From assembly GCA_900557365.1 (NCBI GenBank), contig UPXR01000006.1, forward strand, positions 1-52,006: DNA of 52,006 nucleotides, given 5' to 3'. This document shows, piece after piece, positions 39,817 to 50,674 of the stretch; position 1 is the first letter of the stretch, and the number at the start of each line of letters is the position of its first letter. A model generated the notes under the pieces. That model ran no database searches and was not told where the DNA came from. It saw nothing but the letters and a program-made list of their open reading frames with translations. A program made the position numbers and the translations under genes. The stretch is from an uncultured Dialister sp. (GTDB lineage Bacteria > Bacillota_C > Negativicutes > Veillonellales > Dialisteraceae).

Positions 39817-40466
39817 TCGGAAGCCTTCTTCAGAGCGGCTGTGATATCTTCGTAAACCTTGTCCATGGACTGGTCTCCGTCGATTTCATAATATTTTCCG
39901 CCGGCCTGATAGTAATCGATGAGAGGCTTTGTGGATTTTTCATAAACCGCAAGTCTTTCAGCAACGGTATCGGCATTGTCATCCGCTCTCTGATAAAGTT
40001 CGCCGCCGCAGTTGTCGCAGACGCCTTCCGTCTTGGGCGGACGGAATTCCTTATGGAAGGAAGCGCCGCAGGAACGGCATACCAGACGTCCGCTGATTCT
40101 CTTGACGAGAGCCTTCGGATCGGCCTTGATGCCGATGACTGCAGTCAGCTGAATTCCGAGATCATGAAGAATGGCATCCAGAGAAGAAGCCTGAGCTGTG
40201 GTGCGGGGGAATCCGTCCAGGATCCAGCCGTCCTTGACATCGTCCTGGGACAGTCTTTCCTTTACGATGCCTACCGTTACGCTGTCCGGAACAAGAGCTC
40301 CCTTGTCCATATAGCTTTTGGCTTCCTTGCCGAGAGCAGTTCCTGATTTCACAGCAGCACGGAACATGTCGCCGGTGGAAATCTGGGGGATCCCGTAATC
40401 ACGAATGAGCTTTTCCGCCTGGGTGCCTTTGCCTGCACCGGGAGGTCCCATTAATAAGATATACAT
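39813..40466 (-). CDS. adk: Adenylate kinase
   Basis: A 217-residue kinase (ATP + AMP = 2 ADP). GPPGAGKGTQAEKL is the P-loop, and LDGFPRTTAQA the AMP-binding part. The long LID has four cysteines (CRSCGASFH...CDNCGG), the zinc-binding form usual in Bacillota. It lies between secY and map. Confidence 0.98.
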   Translation of the reverse strand: MYILLMGPPGAGKGTQAEKLIRDYGIPQISTGDMFRAAVKSGTALGKEAKSYMDKGALVPDSVTVGIVKERLSQDDVKDGWILDGFPRTTAQASSLDAILHDLGIQLTAVIGIKADPKALVKRISGRLVCRSCGASFHKEFRPPKTEGVCDNCGGELYQRADDNADTVAERLAVYEKSTKPLIDYYQAGGKYYEIDGDQSMDKVYEDITAALKKASE

Positions 40467-40490
40467 ATCCCTACTCCTTTGTAAAAGACT

Positions 40491-41753
40491 TTACTTGATA
40501 AAGCCCTTGTAATTTCTGGTAACCATGTAAGACTCAGCCTGTCTCATTGTATCGAGCGCCACGCCGACAATAATCAGAAGAGACGTACCGCCGAAGTACA
40601 CGCCTTCGATGCCGGTAACGTTTCCGATGAAATTCGGGAGAATCGCAATGAATGCAAGGAAAACAGCGCCGGTCAGTGTGATTCTGGACAAAACCTTATC
40701 TACATAGATCATGGTCGGTTCGCCCGGACGGATGCCGGGGATGAAGCCGCCGTATTTCTTCATGTTGTCTGCCAGTTCCTTAATGTTGACCGCAATGGCT
40801 GTATAGAAATAGGTGAAGACAAAAATCAGGAAACCGTAGCAGATGGTGTTTGGCCAGGTGCCCCATGCGAAGAAGTTTCCGATGCTCTGTACCCAGGATA
40901 CGTGAACGAACTGAGCCAGTGTCACGGGAAGCATCAGTATGGAGGAAGCGAAGATGATCGGGATAACACCGGCCTGATTTACCTTCAGGGGCAGGTAGGT
41001 GCTGTGACCGCCGTACATGCGGCGTCCGATAACGCGCTTGGCATACTGGATGGGGATTCTTCTCTGTCCTTCATTGATCTCTACAACCAGTCCGATCATG
41101 ACAAGAGCAATGATGAGGAACAGGAGAAGCTGGAACGGAGAAATGGTGCCGATTTCCAGATAATCAACGACGGTCGTCGCTGCTTCAGGGAAGCGGGCTA
41201 CGATACCGCAGAAGATGATCAGGGAAATGCCGTTTCCGATTCCGTGTTCCGTGATCTTTTCGCCGATCCACATGAGCAGGCAGGTGCCGGCTGTGAGGAC
41301 TACTACGACGAAAAAGAAGTACAGCCAGCTGTTGTCGACCAGGGCATTGTTGATGCGCAGGGCATAGGTCATGCCGAAGGCCTGAACAGCTGCCAGGAAA
41401 ATCGTGAAGTATCTGGTCACTTTCTGGATTTTCTTATAGCCCTCCTGGCCTTCTTTTCTCCATTCTTCCAGAGTGGGGATAACGGCCGTGAGGAGCTGCA
41501 TAATAATGGATGAGTTGATGTACGGGGTAATACTCATGGCAAATATGGAGAATTTGCTGAGTGCGCCGCCGGAAAATAAGTCCAGGAATCCGAAGAGGTT
41601 GCCCTGGGTAAACAGGCTTTCAATGACGGAAGCGTCAACCCCCGGTACCGGGATATGAACCCCGAGCCGGAAGATGACGAACATCATGAAGGTGAAAAGT
41701 ATGCGATCTTTGAGTTCTTTATTGGCAAAAAGATTTGCGATCACAGATCCCAT
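40491..41753 (-). CDS. secY: Protein translocase subunit SecY
   Basis: A 420-residue channel protein with ten membrane helices, the core of the Sec translocon. HIPVPGVD, the plug-region FSGGALSKFSIFAMSITPYI, and GQRRIPIQYAKRVIGRRMYGGHSTYLPLKVNQAGVIPIIFASS are diagnostic. It is placed after rplO (one base between) and before adk, the classic spc order. Confidence 0.98.
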   Translation of the reverse strand: MGSVIANLFANKELKDRILFTFMMFVIFRLGVHIPVPGVDASVIESLFTQGNLFGFLDLFSGGALSKFSIFAMSITPYINSSIIMQLLTAVIPTLEEWRKEGQEGYKKIQKVTRYFTIFLAAVQAFGMTYALRINNALVDNSWLYFFFVVVVLTAGTCLLMWIGEKITEHGIGNGISLIIFCGIVARFPEAATTVVDYLEIGTISPFQLLLFLIIALVMIGLVVEINEGQRRIPIQYAKRVIGRRMYGGHSTYLPLKVNQAGVIPIIFASSILMLPVTLAQFVHVSWVQSIGNFFAWGTWPNTICYGFLIFVFTYFYTAIAVNIKELADNMKKYGGFIPGIRPGEPTMIYVDKVLSRITLTGAVFLAFIAILPNFIGNVTGIEGVYFGGTSLLIIVGVALDTMRQAESYMVTRNYKGFIK

Positions 41754-41754
41754 C

Positions 41755-42195
41755 TCAGATCACCTCTACTTTTCCACCTGCTGCTTCGATTTTCTGCTGA
41801 GCGCTCTTTGTGAATCCCTGTGCTCTTACAGTCAGAGCCTTGGAGATTTCACCGTTGCCCAGAACACGTACACCGTCGAGAACGTTCTTCAGGACGCCTG
41901 CTTCTACGAGTGCAGCCGGATCTACAACAGCGTTTGCGTCGAAACGGTTCAGCTGTTCTACGTTCACTTCGGCATATTCCTTAGCAAATACATTCTTGAA
42001 TCCGCGTTTCGGCAGACGGCGGTACAGAGGCATCTGGCCGCCTTCGAATCCCGGTCTTGTGCCGCCGCCGGTTCTTGCGTTCTGACCTTTGGCGCCGCGG
42101 GTGGACTGTTTGCCCATGCCGCTTCCCAGACCTCTGCCGACACGACGGCGATTTCTTGTAGAGCCTTCAGCGGGTTTCAGTTCATGCAGTTTCAT
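41755..42195 (-). CDS. rplO: 50S ribosomal protein L15
   Basis: A 146-residue protein. [41 protein letters not shown] and [14 protein letters not shown] identify it. The start is MKLHEL after GGAGGTG; 15 upstream codons are read-through. One base separates its stop from secY. Confidence 0.97.
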   Translation of the reverse strand: MKLHELKPAEGSTRNRRRVGRGLGSGMGKQSTRGAKGQNARTGGGTRPGFEGGQMPLYRRLPKRGFKNVFAKEYAEVNVEQLNRFDANAVVDPAALVEAGVLKNVLDGVRVLGNGEISKALTVRAQGFTKSAQQKIEAAGGKVEVI

Positions 42196-42214
42196 CAGTG
42201 CACCTCCTTCTCTA

Positions 42215-42397
42215 TTATTCTGCAATTTCTTTGCATTCAACCAGATGACGGACAGAGTGGATCATGCCCTTAATCTGCGGTGTAAGTTCTTTTTCCACGG
42301 AGGAATGGGTCTTCTTGAGGCCCAGAGCCTTTACAGTCGCGATATGTTCCGGTCTGGAACCGATCACGCTTTTCTTCAGTGTAATAATGACTTTCAT
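42215..42397 (-). CDS. rpmD: 50S ribosomal protein L30
   Basis: A 60-residue protein. [35 protein letters not shown] has the L30 core, with the bacterial length. It lies between rpsE and rplO. Confidence 0.96.
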   Translation of the reverse strand: MKVIITLKKSVIGSRPEHIATVKALGLKKTHSSVEKELTPQIKGMIHSVRHLVECKEIAE

Positions 42398-42408
42398 CAG
42401 GGGCCCCC

Positions 42409-42909
42409 TTAGTTATAAATTTCGTCCAGGGTCTTTCCGCGGAGTGCTGCTACTGTTTCAGCATTTTCAAGCTTGGAGAGACCGTCCAGAGTTGCTCTTA
42501 CCATGTTGATCGGGTTAGAGGAACCAAGGGACTTGGTCAGTACGTTGCGTACGCCTGCGGTAGCAAGGACTGCACGTACAGGACCGCCGGCCTTAAGACC
42601 GGTACCTTCAGCAGCCGGCTTCATGACAACCTTGCCTGCACCGTATACACCGAGCATCGGATGCGGAATGGTGCCGTTCTTGAGGGCTACTGTAATCATG
42701 TTCTTCTTAGCGTCTTCAACGCCTTTGCGGATGGCTTCCGGAACTTCGGCAGCCTTGCCCAGGCCTGCGCCGACTTTGCCCTTGCCGTCACCGACTACGA
42801 CAACTGCAGCAAAGGAAAAACGACGGCCGCCTTTTACGACTTTAGCAACGCGGTTGATGAAAACGACGTTTTCCTGTAAGTCGGATTCTTTCTTTTCAAA
42901 TCTTGGCAT
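42409..42909 (-). CDS. rpsE: 30S ribosomal protein S5
   Basis: A 166-residue protein. [37 protein letters not shown] is the double-stranded-RNA-binding domain; changes in the preceding loop give spectinomycin resistance in other bacteria. The C-terminal [19 protein letters not shown] is typical. 11 bp before rpmD. Confidence 0.98.
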   Translation of the reverse strand: MPRFEKKESDLQENVVFINRVAKVVKGGRRFSFAAVVVVGDGKGKVGAGLGKAAEVPEAIRKGVEDAKKNMITVALKNGTIPHPMLGVYGAGKVVMKPAAEGTGLKAGGPVRAVLATAGVRNVLTKSLGSSNPINMVRATLDGLSKLENAETVAALRGKTLDEIYN

Positions 42910-42926
42910 GTGTGTACTCCTTTACC

Positions 42927-43292
42927 TTAAAATTGTAAGCCGGCTTCGCGGGCACCTTCAGCCAGAGCCTTTACTCTGCCGTGGTAAATGTTGCCGCCGC
43001 GGTCAAATACGACCGTTTCAATTCCCTTTTCCAGGCATCTCTTTGCTACGAGAGCACCTACTGCCTTGGCAGCTTCGACATTGCCGCCGTAAGGAAGCTG
43101 GGCTTTGATTTCTTTGTCTAAGGTATTGGCCGATACCAGGGTTACGCCCTTTTCATCATCGATAACCTGTGCATAGATGTTTGCCAGGGAGCGGTAAACA
43201 CTGAGACGCGGGCAGTCGGCAGTACCGGAGATTTTCTTACGAAGACGCAGATGACGGCGGATAACCGCATTTCTGCTTGCATTTTTACGCAT
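42927..43292 (-). CDS. rplR: 50S ribosomal protein L18
   Basis: A 121-residue 5S-rRNA-binding protein. [29 protein letters not shown] and [26 protein letters not shown] identify it. 17 bp before rpsE. Confidence 0.98.
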   Translation of the reverse strand: MRKNASRNAVIRRHLRLRKKISGTADCPRLSVYRSLANIYAQVIDDEKGVTLVSANTLDKEIKAQLPYGGNVEAAKAVGALVAKRCLEKGIETVVFDRGGNIYHGRVKALAEGAREAGLQF

Positions 43293-43310
43293 ATTCTATT
43301 GCCTCCTGTC

Positions 43311-43850
43311 TTACTTCGCGCCGGTCTTGCCAGCCTTACGGCGGACATATTCACCGGAATAACGAATACCCTTGCCCTTGTAAGGTTCCGGTTCACGCCA
43401 GCTGCGGATTTCTGCTGCAATCTGGCCGACCTTTTCCTTATCGGCACCGGATACTTCGATCACTACGGAAGACGGAGTCTTGATGGTGATTCCTTCCGGC
43501 GGTGTAATGATGACCGGATGGGAGAAACCGAGAGCCAGCTTCAGATTCTGACCCTGCATCTGTGCATTATAGCCGACGCCCTGGATTTCCAGCTTCTTGG
43601 TGAAGCCTTCCGTTACGCCTACTACCATGTTGTGGATGAGAGTACGGGTTAAGCCGTGCAGGGAGCGGGATTTGATTTCATCGTTCGGACGGGTGCAGAT
43701 AATCTGACCGTCTTCCATCTTCAGATCGATAATATCGCTCAGTGTACGGGTAAGTGTACCTTTCGGACCTTTTACGGTGACAGTATGTCCGTCAATCTTG
43801 ACTTCCACACCTGCCGGGACCGCAATAGGTTTCTTGCCGATTCTTGACAT
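43311..43850 (-). CDS. rplF: 50S ribosomal protein L6
   Basis: A 179-residue protein made of two similar domains. [21 protein letters not shown] and the end [24 protein letters not shown] are hallmarks. It follows rpsH by 18 bp. Confidence 0.98.
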   Translation of the reverse strand: MSRIGKKPIAVPAGVEVKIDGHTVTVKGPKGTLTRTLSDIIDLKMEDGQIICTRPNDEIKSRSLHGLTRTLIHNMVVGVTEGFTKKLEIQGVGYNAQMQGQNLKLALGFSHPVIITPPEGITIKTPSSVVIEVSGADKEKVGQIAAEIRSWREPEPYKGKGIRYSGEYVRRKAGKTGAK

Positions 43851-43868
43851 TGTTATACCTCCAACGGA

Positions 43869-44267
43869 TTACCAGACAAACGCGAGGACTTCGCCGCCCA
43901 GGCCTTCTTTACGAGCAGCCTTGTCGGTCATAACGCCCTTGGATGTGGAAATAATTGCGATACCGAGTCCGCCGAGTACCTTCGGCAGTTCTTCCTTGCC
44001 TGCGTATACGCGGAGGCCCGGTTTGGAAATTCTCTTCAGTCCTTTGATGACCTTTTCACGGTTTGCGCCGTACTTCAGTGTGACGCGAAGAACCTGATGG
44101 CCTTCTTCTGTAACTGCTTCTACGCTTTTGATAAAGCCTTCATCTTTTAAAATTGTAAGCACAGCTGCTTTCATTTTAGAAGCGGGCATATCTACAGTAG
44201 CGTGATATGCATCGTTCGCATTACGAATACGGGTAAGCATATCCGCAATCGGATCGGTTGTTACCAT
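43869..44267 (-). CDS. rpsH: 30S ribosomal protein S8
   Basis: A 132-residue primary 16S-binding protein. [18 protein letters not shown] at the start and [27 protein letters not shown] at the end. In E. coli S8 represses the spc operon; that control is not assumed here. Confidence 0.98.
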   Translation of the reverse strand: MVTTDPIADMLTRIRNANDAYHATVDMPASKMKAAVLTILKDEGFIKSVEAVTEEGHQVLRVTLKYGANREKVIKGLKRISKPGLRVYAGKEELPKVLGGLGIAIISTSKGVMTDKAARKEGLGGEVLAFVW

Positions 44268-44290
44268 TATTTAATCCTCCTCCCGAAATA

Positions 44291-44560
44291 TTACCAGCTG
44301 GCTTTTTTAATACCCGGAATTTCTCCGCGGTATGCCAGGTCACGGAACTGGTTGCGGCAAATTCCGAATTTACGCATAAAGCCGTGCGGACGGCCGGTCA
44401 GTTTGCAACGGTTATGCAGACGTGTCGGAGAAGCGTTTCTCGGAAGCTTGCTCAGGCCTTCCCAATCCTTCGCTTCAATCAGCTGCTGACGCTTGGCTGC
44501 ATATTTCTGAACAGTGAGTTCTCTCTTCTTCTCACGTTCCAACATAGACTTCTTTGCCAT
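44291..44560 (-). CDS. rpsN: 30S ribosomal protein S14, long zinc-free form
   Basis: An 89-residue S14. [31 protein letters not shown] and [34 protein letters not shown] identify it. It lacks the two C-x2-C pairs of the 61-residue zinc form that usually occupies this spc position in Bacillota; only two isolated Cys are present. The long form otherwise occurs as a zinc-starvation paralogue in Bacillus, or as the sole form in proteobacteria. Confidence 0.96.
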   Translation of the reverse strand: MAKKSMLEREKKRELTVQKYAAKRQQLIEAKDWEGLSKLPRNASPTRLHNRCKLTGRPHGFMRKFGICRNQFRDLAYRGEIPGIKKASW

Positions 44561-44573
44561 ATTGTCCTCCGGA

Positions 44574-45113
44574 TTACTTCTTGAACGGCATGCCGAACTG
44601 CTTCAGGAGCTCACGGGCTTCTTCATCGGTCTTAGCCGTTGTAACTACAATGATATCCATGCCGCGGATCCGGTCGATCTTTTCATAATCGATTTCCGGG
44701 AAAATCAGCTGTTCCTGTACGCCGAAAGCGTAGTTTCCGCGGCCGTCGAAGCTCTGATCGCTGATACCGCGGAAGTCGCGTACGCGCGGGAGAGCAATGT
44801 TGATCAGGCGGTCAAGGAATTCATACATCTTGTCGCCGCGAAGGGTAACCTTGCAGCCGAGCGGCATTCCTTCACGGATGTGCCATGCAGCAAGGGACTT
44901 CTTTGCTTTGCAGATCATCGGCTGCTGACCGGTGATGGCTGCAAGATCGGAAGCAGCTGCGTCTACTGCCTTTGTGTTTTCAGTAGCTTCGCCTACACCG
45001 ATGTTAACGACAATCTTTTCCAGCTTCGGGATTTCCATGTCGTTCTTGTAGGAGAACTTTTCGCGCATAACGTCTTTGATCTGCGCTTTGTATAAATCGT
45101 TTAATCTGGACAC
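44574..45113 (-). CDS. rplE: 50S ribosomal protein L5
   Basis: A 179-residue 5S-rRNA-binding protein. [47 protein letters not shown] and [23 protein letters not shown] are L5 landmarks. It follows rplX by 19 bp. Confidence 0.98.
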   Translation of the reverse strand: MSRLNDLYKAQIKDVMREKFSYKNDMEIPKLEKIVVNIGVGEATENTKAVDAAASDLAAITGQQPMICKAKKSLAAWHIREGMPLGCKVTLRGDKMYEFLDRLINIALPRVRDFRGISDQSFDGRGNYAFGVQEQLIFPEIDYEKIDRIRGMDIIVVTTAKTDEEARELLKQFGMPFKK

Positions 45114-45132
45114 TTGTTATCCTCCTTCCCGC

Positions 45133-45462
45133 TTATGCCTTGTCTAAAACAGCACCGCTCTTTACGGATGCTCTGACGTAGGTTCCGTCATTCTGCTGAA
45201 TTTTCTTAATGCGGGTCGGTTTCTTGGTTTCCGGATCTACGATCATAACCTTTGCGGCATAGATCGGAGCTTCCTTCTCAATGATGCCGCCCTTCGGATT
45301 GCTCTGGGTCGGCTTGGTGTGTCTCTTTACCACGTTGACGCCTTCAACGACAACACGGCCTTCTTTCGGCATAGCAGCTTTGATCTTGCCCTGCTTGCCC
45401 TTATCCTTGCCGGAAATAACGATTACAGTATCTCCGGTTTTTACGTGCAGTTTCTGACTCAT
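45133..45462 (-). CDS. rplX: 50S ribosomal protein L24
   Basis: A 109-residue KOW-domain protein, an assembly initiator. [23 protein letters not shown] is the KOW segment; [25 protein letters not shown] follows. Confidence 0.98.
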   Translation of the reverse strand: MSQKLHVKTGDTVIVISGKDKGKQGKIKAAMPKEGRVVVEGVNVVKRHTKPTQSNPKGGIIEKEAPIYAAKVMIVDPETKKPTRIKKIQQNDGTYVRASVKSGAVLDKA

Positions 45463-45477
45463 TCGTTTGCCTCCCTA

Positions 45478-45846
45478 TTAGAGCACTTCCGGAGCCAGAG
45501 AAATAATCTTCATGAAATCTCTTTCACGGAGTTCTCTTGCTACAGGTCCAAAAATACGTGTTCCGACCGGGCTCTTGTCGTCTTTAATGATGACGACGGC
45601 ATTTTCATCAAAGCGGATGTGAGAGCCGTCTTTACGGGCAATGCCGTTTACGGAACGGACAACAACAGCCTTGACTACCTGGCCTTTCTTAACAACGCCG
45701 CCGGGGGTTGCATCTTTGACCGTAGCTACGACTACATCTCCGATGTTGCCGCTTTTACGGAAGGAACCGCCCAGAACTTTAATAACCAGGACGTTCTTAG
45801 CACCGGTATTATCTGCAACGTTGAGTCTGCTTTCCTGCTGAATCAT
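45478..45846 (-). CDS. rplN: 50S ribosomal protein L14
   Basis: A 122-residue protein at the subunit interface. [28 protein letters not shown] and [28 protein letters not shown] are nearly invariant. Confidence 0.98.
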   Translation of the reverse strand: MIQQESRLNVADNTGAKNVLVIKVLGGSFRKSGNIGDVVVATVKDATPGGVVKKGQVVKAVVVRSVNGIARKDGSHIRFDENAVVIIKDDKSPVGTRIFGPVARELRERDFMKIISLAPEVL

Positions 45847-45876
45847 CGTGCCAATCCTCCTATAAATCTATATCTA

Positions 45877-46137
45877 TTAATTCTGACGGGCAACGATTTT
45901 CTCAACTCTCCAACGCTTGTCACGGGACAGCGGGCGGGTTTCGACGATGCGTACGGTATCTCCGACACGGCATTCGTTGTTTTCGTCATGGGCTTTGAAC
46001 TTTGTGGTGGTATAAACTGACTTTTTGTATAACTTATGGGGAACCTTGCGTTCTACAGCAACAACAACGGTTTTATCCATCTTATCGCTGACAACAATTC
46101 CCTGGCGCACTTTGCGCAACTTTCTTTCTTCTGCCAC
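45877..46137 (-). CDS. rpsQ: 30S ribosomal protein S17
   Basis: An 86-residue OB-fold protein. [31 protein letters not shown] and [24 protein letters not shown] identify it. Between rpmC and rplN. Confidence 0.98.
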   Translation of the reverse strand: MAEERKLRKVRQGIVVSDKMDKTVVVAVERKVPHKLYKKSVYTTTKFKAHDENNECRVGDTVRIVETRPLSRDKRWRVEKIVARQN

Positions 46138-46164
46138 GTTGAGATCCTCCTTTTGGATAAACCG

Positions 46165-46371
46165 TTATGCCTTCTTGGCAGCCTTCAATTCTTCTTCACG
46201 CTGTACAGTCTTGATCCGCGCGATGGTCTTCTTTACTTCACGGATGCGCATCGGATTTTCAAGCTGTCCTGTAGCGAGCTGAAAACGGAGGTTAAACAGT
46301 TCTTCCTTTAAGCCGGCAACTTTTTCATTCATTTCGGCAGTGCTCAGGTTACGAATTTCATTGACCTTCAT
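46165..46371 (-). CDS. rpmC: 50S ribosomal protein L29
   Basis: A 68-residue two-helix protein at the tunnel exit. [51 protein letters not shown] is complete. The start is the ATG one base after the rplP stop; a GTG three codons earlier overlaps rplP and its ribosome-binding site. Confidence 0.97.
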   Translation of the reverse strand: MKVNEIRNLSTAEMNEKVAGLKEELFNLRFQLATGQLENPMRIREVKKTIARIKTVQREEELKAAKKA

Positions 46372-46372
46372 T

Positions 46373-46798
46373 TTATTCACCTGCCACTTCTTGACCTTTA
46401 ACTACAAATTTTGTCTTGATGGGGAGCTTGTGACCTGCAAGTCTCATAGCTTCCTTAGCCGCTTCAGCAGAGATGCCGCCCATTTCGAACATGACGCGGC
46501 CCGGTCTTACAACGGCTACCCAATATTCTACTGCGCCCTTACCGGAGCCCTGACGGGTGCCGATCGGCTTAGCTGTTACCGGCTTATCCGGGAAAATCTT
46601 GATCCAAACCTTGCCGCCGCGCTTGGTGTAGCGGGTCATGGCAATACGTGCTGCTTCGATCTGACGGCTGGTGATCCATGCCGGTTCGGTAGCTACCAGG
46701 CCGAAATCGCCGTAGGTAACGGTGGTTCCGCGATGTTCCTTGCCTTTCATACGGCCGCGGAACTGCTTACGATACTTTGTACGCTTCGGAATTAACAT
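46373..46798 (-). CDS. rplP: 50S ribosomal protein L16
   Basis: A 141-residue protein near the A site. [56 protein letters not shown] spans the conserved N-terminus. Its ATG shares one base with the rpsC stop (TGATG). Confidence 0.98.
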   Translation of the reverse strand: MLIPKRTKYRKQFRGRMKGKEHRGTTVTYGDFGLVATEPAWITSRQIEAARIAMTRYTKRGGKVWIKIFPDKPVTAKPIGTRQGSGKGAVEYWVAVVRPGRVMFEMGGISAEAAKEAMRLAGHKLPIKTKFVVKGQEVAGE

Positions 46799-47565
46799 CA
46801 GGAATCACTCCTTTCAGCATTTCTCGGTCTGCGGTCTCTGCGTTCACCGCGACGGCCGCCTCTTCTGTTGCCGCCTTCGTGACGGTTGCCCTTGCCGCCC
46901 TTGTTGGTGCGGATGTTTTCATTTTCATCCACTACTTCGCCGGGAGCGAGTTCGCCTTTATAGATCCAAACCTTAATGCCGATAACGCCATAGGTGGTAT
47001 GAGCTTCCGCAACAGCATAATCAATGTTTGCGCGGAGAGTCTGCAGCGGGATGGAACCTTCACGGTAAGATTCGCTGCGGGCGATTTCTGCACCGCCGAG
47101 ACGGCCGGAAACCGTAACCTTAATTCCCAGTGCGCCTGCACGCATGGTTCTGCCTACAGCCTGTTTTACAGCACGGCGGAAGCCGATACGTCTTTCCAGC
47201 TGGGAAGCAATGCTTTCGCCTACCAGGATGGCGCTCATATCAACGGATTTGATTTCAAGGATATCAATATCTACTTCTTTATCGGTGACAGCCTTGAGTG
47301 CCTTCTTAATGTCCTCAATACCTGTGCCGCCGCGGCCGATAACCATGCCCGGCTTAGCAGTGTAGATAGCGAGCTTTACGCGGTTGCCTACACGTTTAAT
47401 GCCAATCTTGGAAATTCCTGCTTCGAACAGGTGCTTCTTTAAAAACTGGCGGATTTTGGCATCTTCCACAAGCAGTGCAGCATAATCTTTTTCTGCAAAC
47501 CATTTGGAATCCCAGTCATCGATCACGCCTACACGCATTCCATGCGGATTAACTTTCTGACCCAA
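46798..47565 (-). CDS. rpsC: 30S ribosomal protein S3
   Basis: A 255-residue protein at the mRNA entry. [29 protein letters not shown], a KH domain with [14 protein letters not shown], and [16 protein letters not shown] [18 protein letters not shown] are present. The C-terminal 40 residues form an Arg/Gly-rich tail ([17 protein letters not shown]) that Bacillus S3 (about 218 residues) lacks. Confidence 0.97.
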   Translation of the reverse strand: MGQKVNPHGMRVGVIDDWDSKWFAEKDYAALLVEDAKIRQFLKKHLFEAGISKIGIKRVGNRVKLAIYTAKPGMVIGRGGTGIEDIKKALKAVTDKEVDIDILEIKSVDMSAILVGESIASQLERRIGFRRAVKQAVGRTMRAGALGIKVTVSGRLGGAEIARSESYREGSIPLQTLRANIDYAVAEAHTTYGVIGIKVWIYKGELAPGEVVDENENIRTNKGGKGNRHEGGNRRGGRRGERRDRRPRNAERSDS

Positions 47566-47583
47566 AACGTTTCCCTCCTTCGA

Positions 47584-47919
47584 TTATTCTTTCTCAGAAA
47601 CTTTTACCGTCAGTGTGCTGGTACGTTTCATAATCCCGAAAGCCTGTCCACGAGAACGCGGATGTACACGCTTCATAATCGGGCCTGCATCTACATAAAT
47701 GGTAGAGATGTAGAGTTTATCAACATTCATGTTGTTGTTATTTTCTGCATTTGCCATGGCGCTTTTCAGTGTCTTTTCGACAACGATGGATGCTGCCTTA
47801 TGGGTATTGTGCAGGATAGAAATTGCTTCTCCCGCCTTTTTGCCGCGGATAAGATTTGCCACAATGCGAACCTTACGGGGAGAAATGCGGACATTTCTTG
47901 AGATTGCCTGAACTTCCAT
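47584..47919 (-). CDS. rplV: 50S ribosomal protein L22
   Basis: A 111-residue protein lining the exit tunnel. ISPRKVRIVANLIRGKKAGEAISIL and the tunnel loop with RVHPRSRGQAFGIMKRTSTLTVKV are diagnostic. Confidence 0.98.
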   Translation of the reverse strand: MEVQAISRNVRISPRKVRIVANLIRGKKAGEAISILHNTHKAASIVVEKTLKSAMANAENNNNMNVDKLYISTIYVDAGPIMKRVHPRSRGQAFGIMKRTSTLTVKVSEKE

Positions 47920-47933
47920 TTTATTCCTCCCTA

Positions 47934-48203
47934 TTATTTTTTATCGGTCTTGTTATGACCTTTGAACGTACGGGTCGGAGCGAATTCACCAAGCTTATGG
48001 CCAACCATATCTTCAGTGATGTAAACCGGTACATGCTTTCTTCCGTCATGGATCGCAATGGTGTGACCTACGAAGCTCGGAAGGATGGTAGAAGCACGGG
48101 ACCAGGTTTTTACAATTTTCTTATCGTTAGCCGCGTTGAGCGCATCGATCTTCTTTACCAGAGAGAATGCGACGAACGGGCCTTTCTTTACGGATCTGGA
48201 CAC
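47934..48203 (-). CDS. rpsS: 30S ribosomal protein S19
   Basis: An 89-residue head protein. [23 protein letters not shown] and [42 protein letters not shown] are standard. Confidence 0.98.
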   Translation of the reverse strand: MSRSVKKGPFVAFSLVKKIDALNAANDKKIVKTWSRASTILPSFVGHTIAIHDGRKHVPVYITEDMVGHKLGEFAPTRTFKGHNKTDKK

Positions 48204-48220
48204 TTTTACTCCTCCTTATC

Positions 48221-49048
48221 TTACTTGCGTCTCTTAACGATCAGTTTAGTAGACGCTTTTCTGTTATCCCTGGTCTTCACGCCGTAAGCAGGTTTGCCCC
48301 AAGGTGTAACAGGACGCTTACGTCCGACAGGAGACTTACCTTCACCGCCGCCGTGCGGATGATCGTTCGGGTTCATAACTACGCCGCGGTTAGCAGGACG
48401 TACGCCGAGCCAACGATTTCTGCCGGCCTTGCCGAGGGTAATATTTTCATGGTCTTCGTTGCCGATAGCACCTACGGTAGCGCGGCAGCGAATGTGTACT
48501 TTTCTCAGTTCGCCGGAGGGCAGACGAAGCAGAGCATAGTCGCCTTCCTTAGCCATCAGCTGAGCGGAAGCGCCGGCGGAACGAACCATCTGGCCGCCCT
48601 TGCCGATCTTCAGTTCAACATTGTGAACGATGGTACCGAGAGGAATATTGGTGAAGGGCAGGCAGTTGCCGACCTTGATATCGGATTCCGGACCGCTGGT
48701 TACTACGTCGCCGACCTTCAGTCCCTTCGGAGCGAGGATGTAGCGCTTTTCGCCGTCTGCATAGTGCAGCAGAGCAATGCGGCAGGTACGGTTCGGATCG
48801 TATTCGATTGTTGCAACCGTTGCCGGGATTCCGTCTTTATTTCTCTTGAAATCGATGATTCTGTACTGACGCTTATGACCGCCGCCCTGGTGGCGAACTG
48901 TCATCTTACCGGAGCCATTGCGACCGCCATGATTATGAACAGGAGCCAGCAGAGATTTTTCCGGCTTGTCTGTCGTAATTTCATCAAAGGTGGAAACGGT
49001 CATCTGACGGCGTCCGGGAGTGTACGGTTTAAATGATTTGTAAGCCAT
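48221..49048 (-). CDS. rplB: 50S ribosomal protein L2
   Basis: A 275-residue protein near the peptidyl transferase centre. [33 protein letters not shown] and the C-terminal [30 protein letters not shown], with its conserved His, are present. Confidence 0.98.
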   Translation of the reverse strand: MAYKSFKPYTPGRRQMTVSTFDEITTDKPEKSLLAPVHNHGGRNGSGKMTVRHQGGGHKRQYRIIDFKRNKDGIPATVATIEYDPNRTCRIALLHYADGEKRYILAPKGLKVGDVVTSGPESDIKVGNCLPFTNIPLGTIVHNVELKIGKGGQMVRSAGASAQLMAKEGDYALLRLPSGELRKVHIRCRATVGAIGNEDHENITLGKAGRNRWLGVRPANRGVVMNPNDHPHGGGEGKSPVGRKRPVTPWGKPAYGVKTRDNRKASTKLIVKRRK

Positions 49049-49065
49049 TTATATTACTCCTCCTT

Positions 49066-49347
49066 TTACGCTTCGAAGAGCTCAATTGTTTCGCCCGGTT
49101 TAAGGGTAACAATTGCTTTCTTCCAATCACTGCGACGACCCTGGGTGCGGCCCAGACGTTTCATCTTGCCTTCATAACGCATGGTGTTCACAGCCTGAAC
49201 CTTTACTTTGAAGATCTGTTCCACAGCCTGGCGAACTTCAACCTTGGTTGCTGCAAGCGGTACACGGAATGTATACTTGCGTTCTTCCATAAGAGCTGTG
49301 CTCTTTTCCGTGATAATCGGTCTAATGAGGATGTCACGTGCTTCCAT
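49066..49347 (-). CDS. rplW: 50S ribosomal protein L23
   Basis: A 93-residue tunnel-exit protein that docks trigger factor and SRP. ARDILIRPIITEKSTALMEERKYTFRV and VEQIFKVKVQAVNTM identify it. Its ATG shares one base with the rplD stop (TAATG). Confidence 0.98.
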   Translation of the reverse strand: MEARDILIRPIITEKSTALMEERKYTFRVPLAATKVEVRQAVEQIFKVKVQAVNTMRYEGKMKRLGRTQGRRSDWKKAIVTLKPGETIELFEA

Positions 49348-49970
49348 TATGCGAGTACCTCCTCGATCTTCTTAACAGCTTCCTGGGTCAGGAAGAGCTT
49401 ATCATAATTTACAATATCATAGATATTGATTCCGCTCGGAGCATAAGCCTTTACGCCCGGAATGTTTCTTGCAGACAGAACGGTATTTGCAGAAGCCTCG
49501 CCGCCGTCAACGATGAGTGCCTTGTGCGCATCGAAAGCGGTGAGCATCTTAACGATTTCCTTTGTCTTCGGCGCTTCCAGCTGGATGCTGTCGAGAACAA
49601 CCAGTTCGTTAGCGCGAAGCTTTTCGCTCAGTGCGGATTTAACAGCCAGCTGGCGTGCCTTTCTCGGCATAGCCTTTGCATAGCTTCTCGGGGTCGGTCC
49701 GAATACTGTGCCGCCGCCAACCCAAAGCGGGGAGCGGATGGATCCGACTCTGGCACGGCCTGTGCCCTTCTGTTTCCAAGGCTTCTTGCCGCCGCCGCGA
49801 ACAAGGCCTCTTGTCTTTGTAGCGTGGGTGCCAAGGCGTTCATTAGCCATCTGGCGAACCACTGCCTGATGAATAACAGCTTCGTTGTAGTCTACGCCAA
49901 AGACGCTGTCATTCAGCTCTATTTCACCGGTTTCCTGGCCGGCTACATTATACAGCTTTACTTTCGGCAT
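49347..49970 (-). CDS. rplD: 50S ribosomal protein L4
   Basis: A 207-residue tunnel protein. WKQKGTGRARVGSIRSPLWVGGGTVFGP is the tunnel-loop signature. In E. coli L4 controls the S10 operon; the leader here shows no obvious equivalent. Confidence 0.98.
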   Translation of the reverse strand: MPKVKLYNVAGQETGEIELNDSVFGVDYNEAVIHQAVVRQMANERLGTHATKTRGLVRGGGKKPWKQKGTGRARVGSIRSPLWVGGGTVFGPTPRSYAKAMPRKARQLAVKSALSEKLRANELVVLDSIQLEAPKTKEIVKMLTAFDAHKALIVDGGEASANTVLSARNIPGVKAYAPSGINIYDIVNYDKLFLTQEAVKKIEEVLA

Positions 49971-50020
49971 TGAGATGTTCCTCCCTTAATCAGGACAATT
50001 TTCTGTTGTCCCGGACAATA

Positions 50021-50662
50021 TTATTTTACAGGCTTTACAGTTTCCTGTACCATGACGAGGCTTCCCTTAGCTCCGGGGATCCCGCCTTTGACAAGCATCA
50101 GATTACGGGCAGTATCAACTCTTACTACCTGAAGATGCTGAACAGTTACGCGTTCGCCGCCGAGCTGTCCTGCCATCTTCTTGCCTTTGAATACTTTTCC
50201 GCCGCCGCCGGACATACGAGCACCGAGGGATGCTGTCTGACGATGGTTCTTGGAGCCGTGGCTTTCCGGTCCACGCTGGTGATTGTGGCGTTTAATCGTG
50301 CCGGCAAAACCCTTGCCGCGGCTGGTTCCGATAACGTCTACAATTTCGCCTTCTGCGAAGATATCAGCAGCCAGAGTTTGGCCTACTGTGTAAGACGGCT
50401 TTTCAGCGAGTCTGTATTCACGCAGATATTTTACCGGTTCAATGCCGGCCTTTTCAAACTGACCCTTTACAGGTTTTGTCAGATGCTTTTCCTTCACAGC
50501 GCCGTAGCCGAGCTGAACAGCATTGTAGCCGTCGCTTTCTACTGTCTTGACTGCTGCTACTACGTTAGGCATCACTTCAATGACACTTACCGGAATCAGG
50601 TCGCCGTTTTCGGCAAAAACCTGAGACATTCCTAATTTTGTTCCCAAAATAGCCTTAGACAT
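50021..50662 (-). CDS. rplC: 50S ribosomal protein L3
   Basis: A 213-residue early-assembly protein. [26 protein letters not shown] and [30 protein letters not shown], ending with [20 protein letters not shown], are diagnostic. Confidence 0.98.
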   Translation of the reverse strand: MSKAILGTKLGMSQVFAENGDLIPVSVIEVMPNVVAAVKTVESDGYNAVQLGYGAVKEKHLTKPVKGQFEKAGIEPVKYLREYRLAEKPSYTVGQTLAADIFAEGEIVDVIGTSRGKGFAGTIKRHNHQRGPESHGSKNHRQTASLGARMSGGGGKVFKGKKMAGQLGGERVTVQHLQVVRVDTARNLMLVKGGIPGAKGSLVMVQETVKPVK

Positions 50663-50674
50663 CTTTGCACCTCC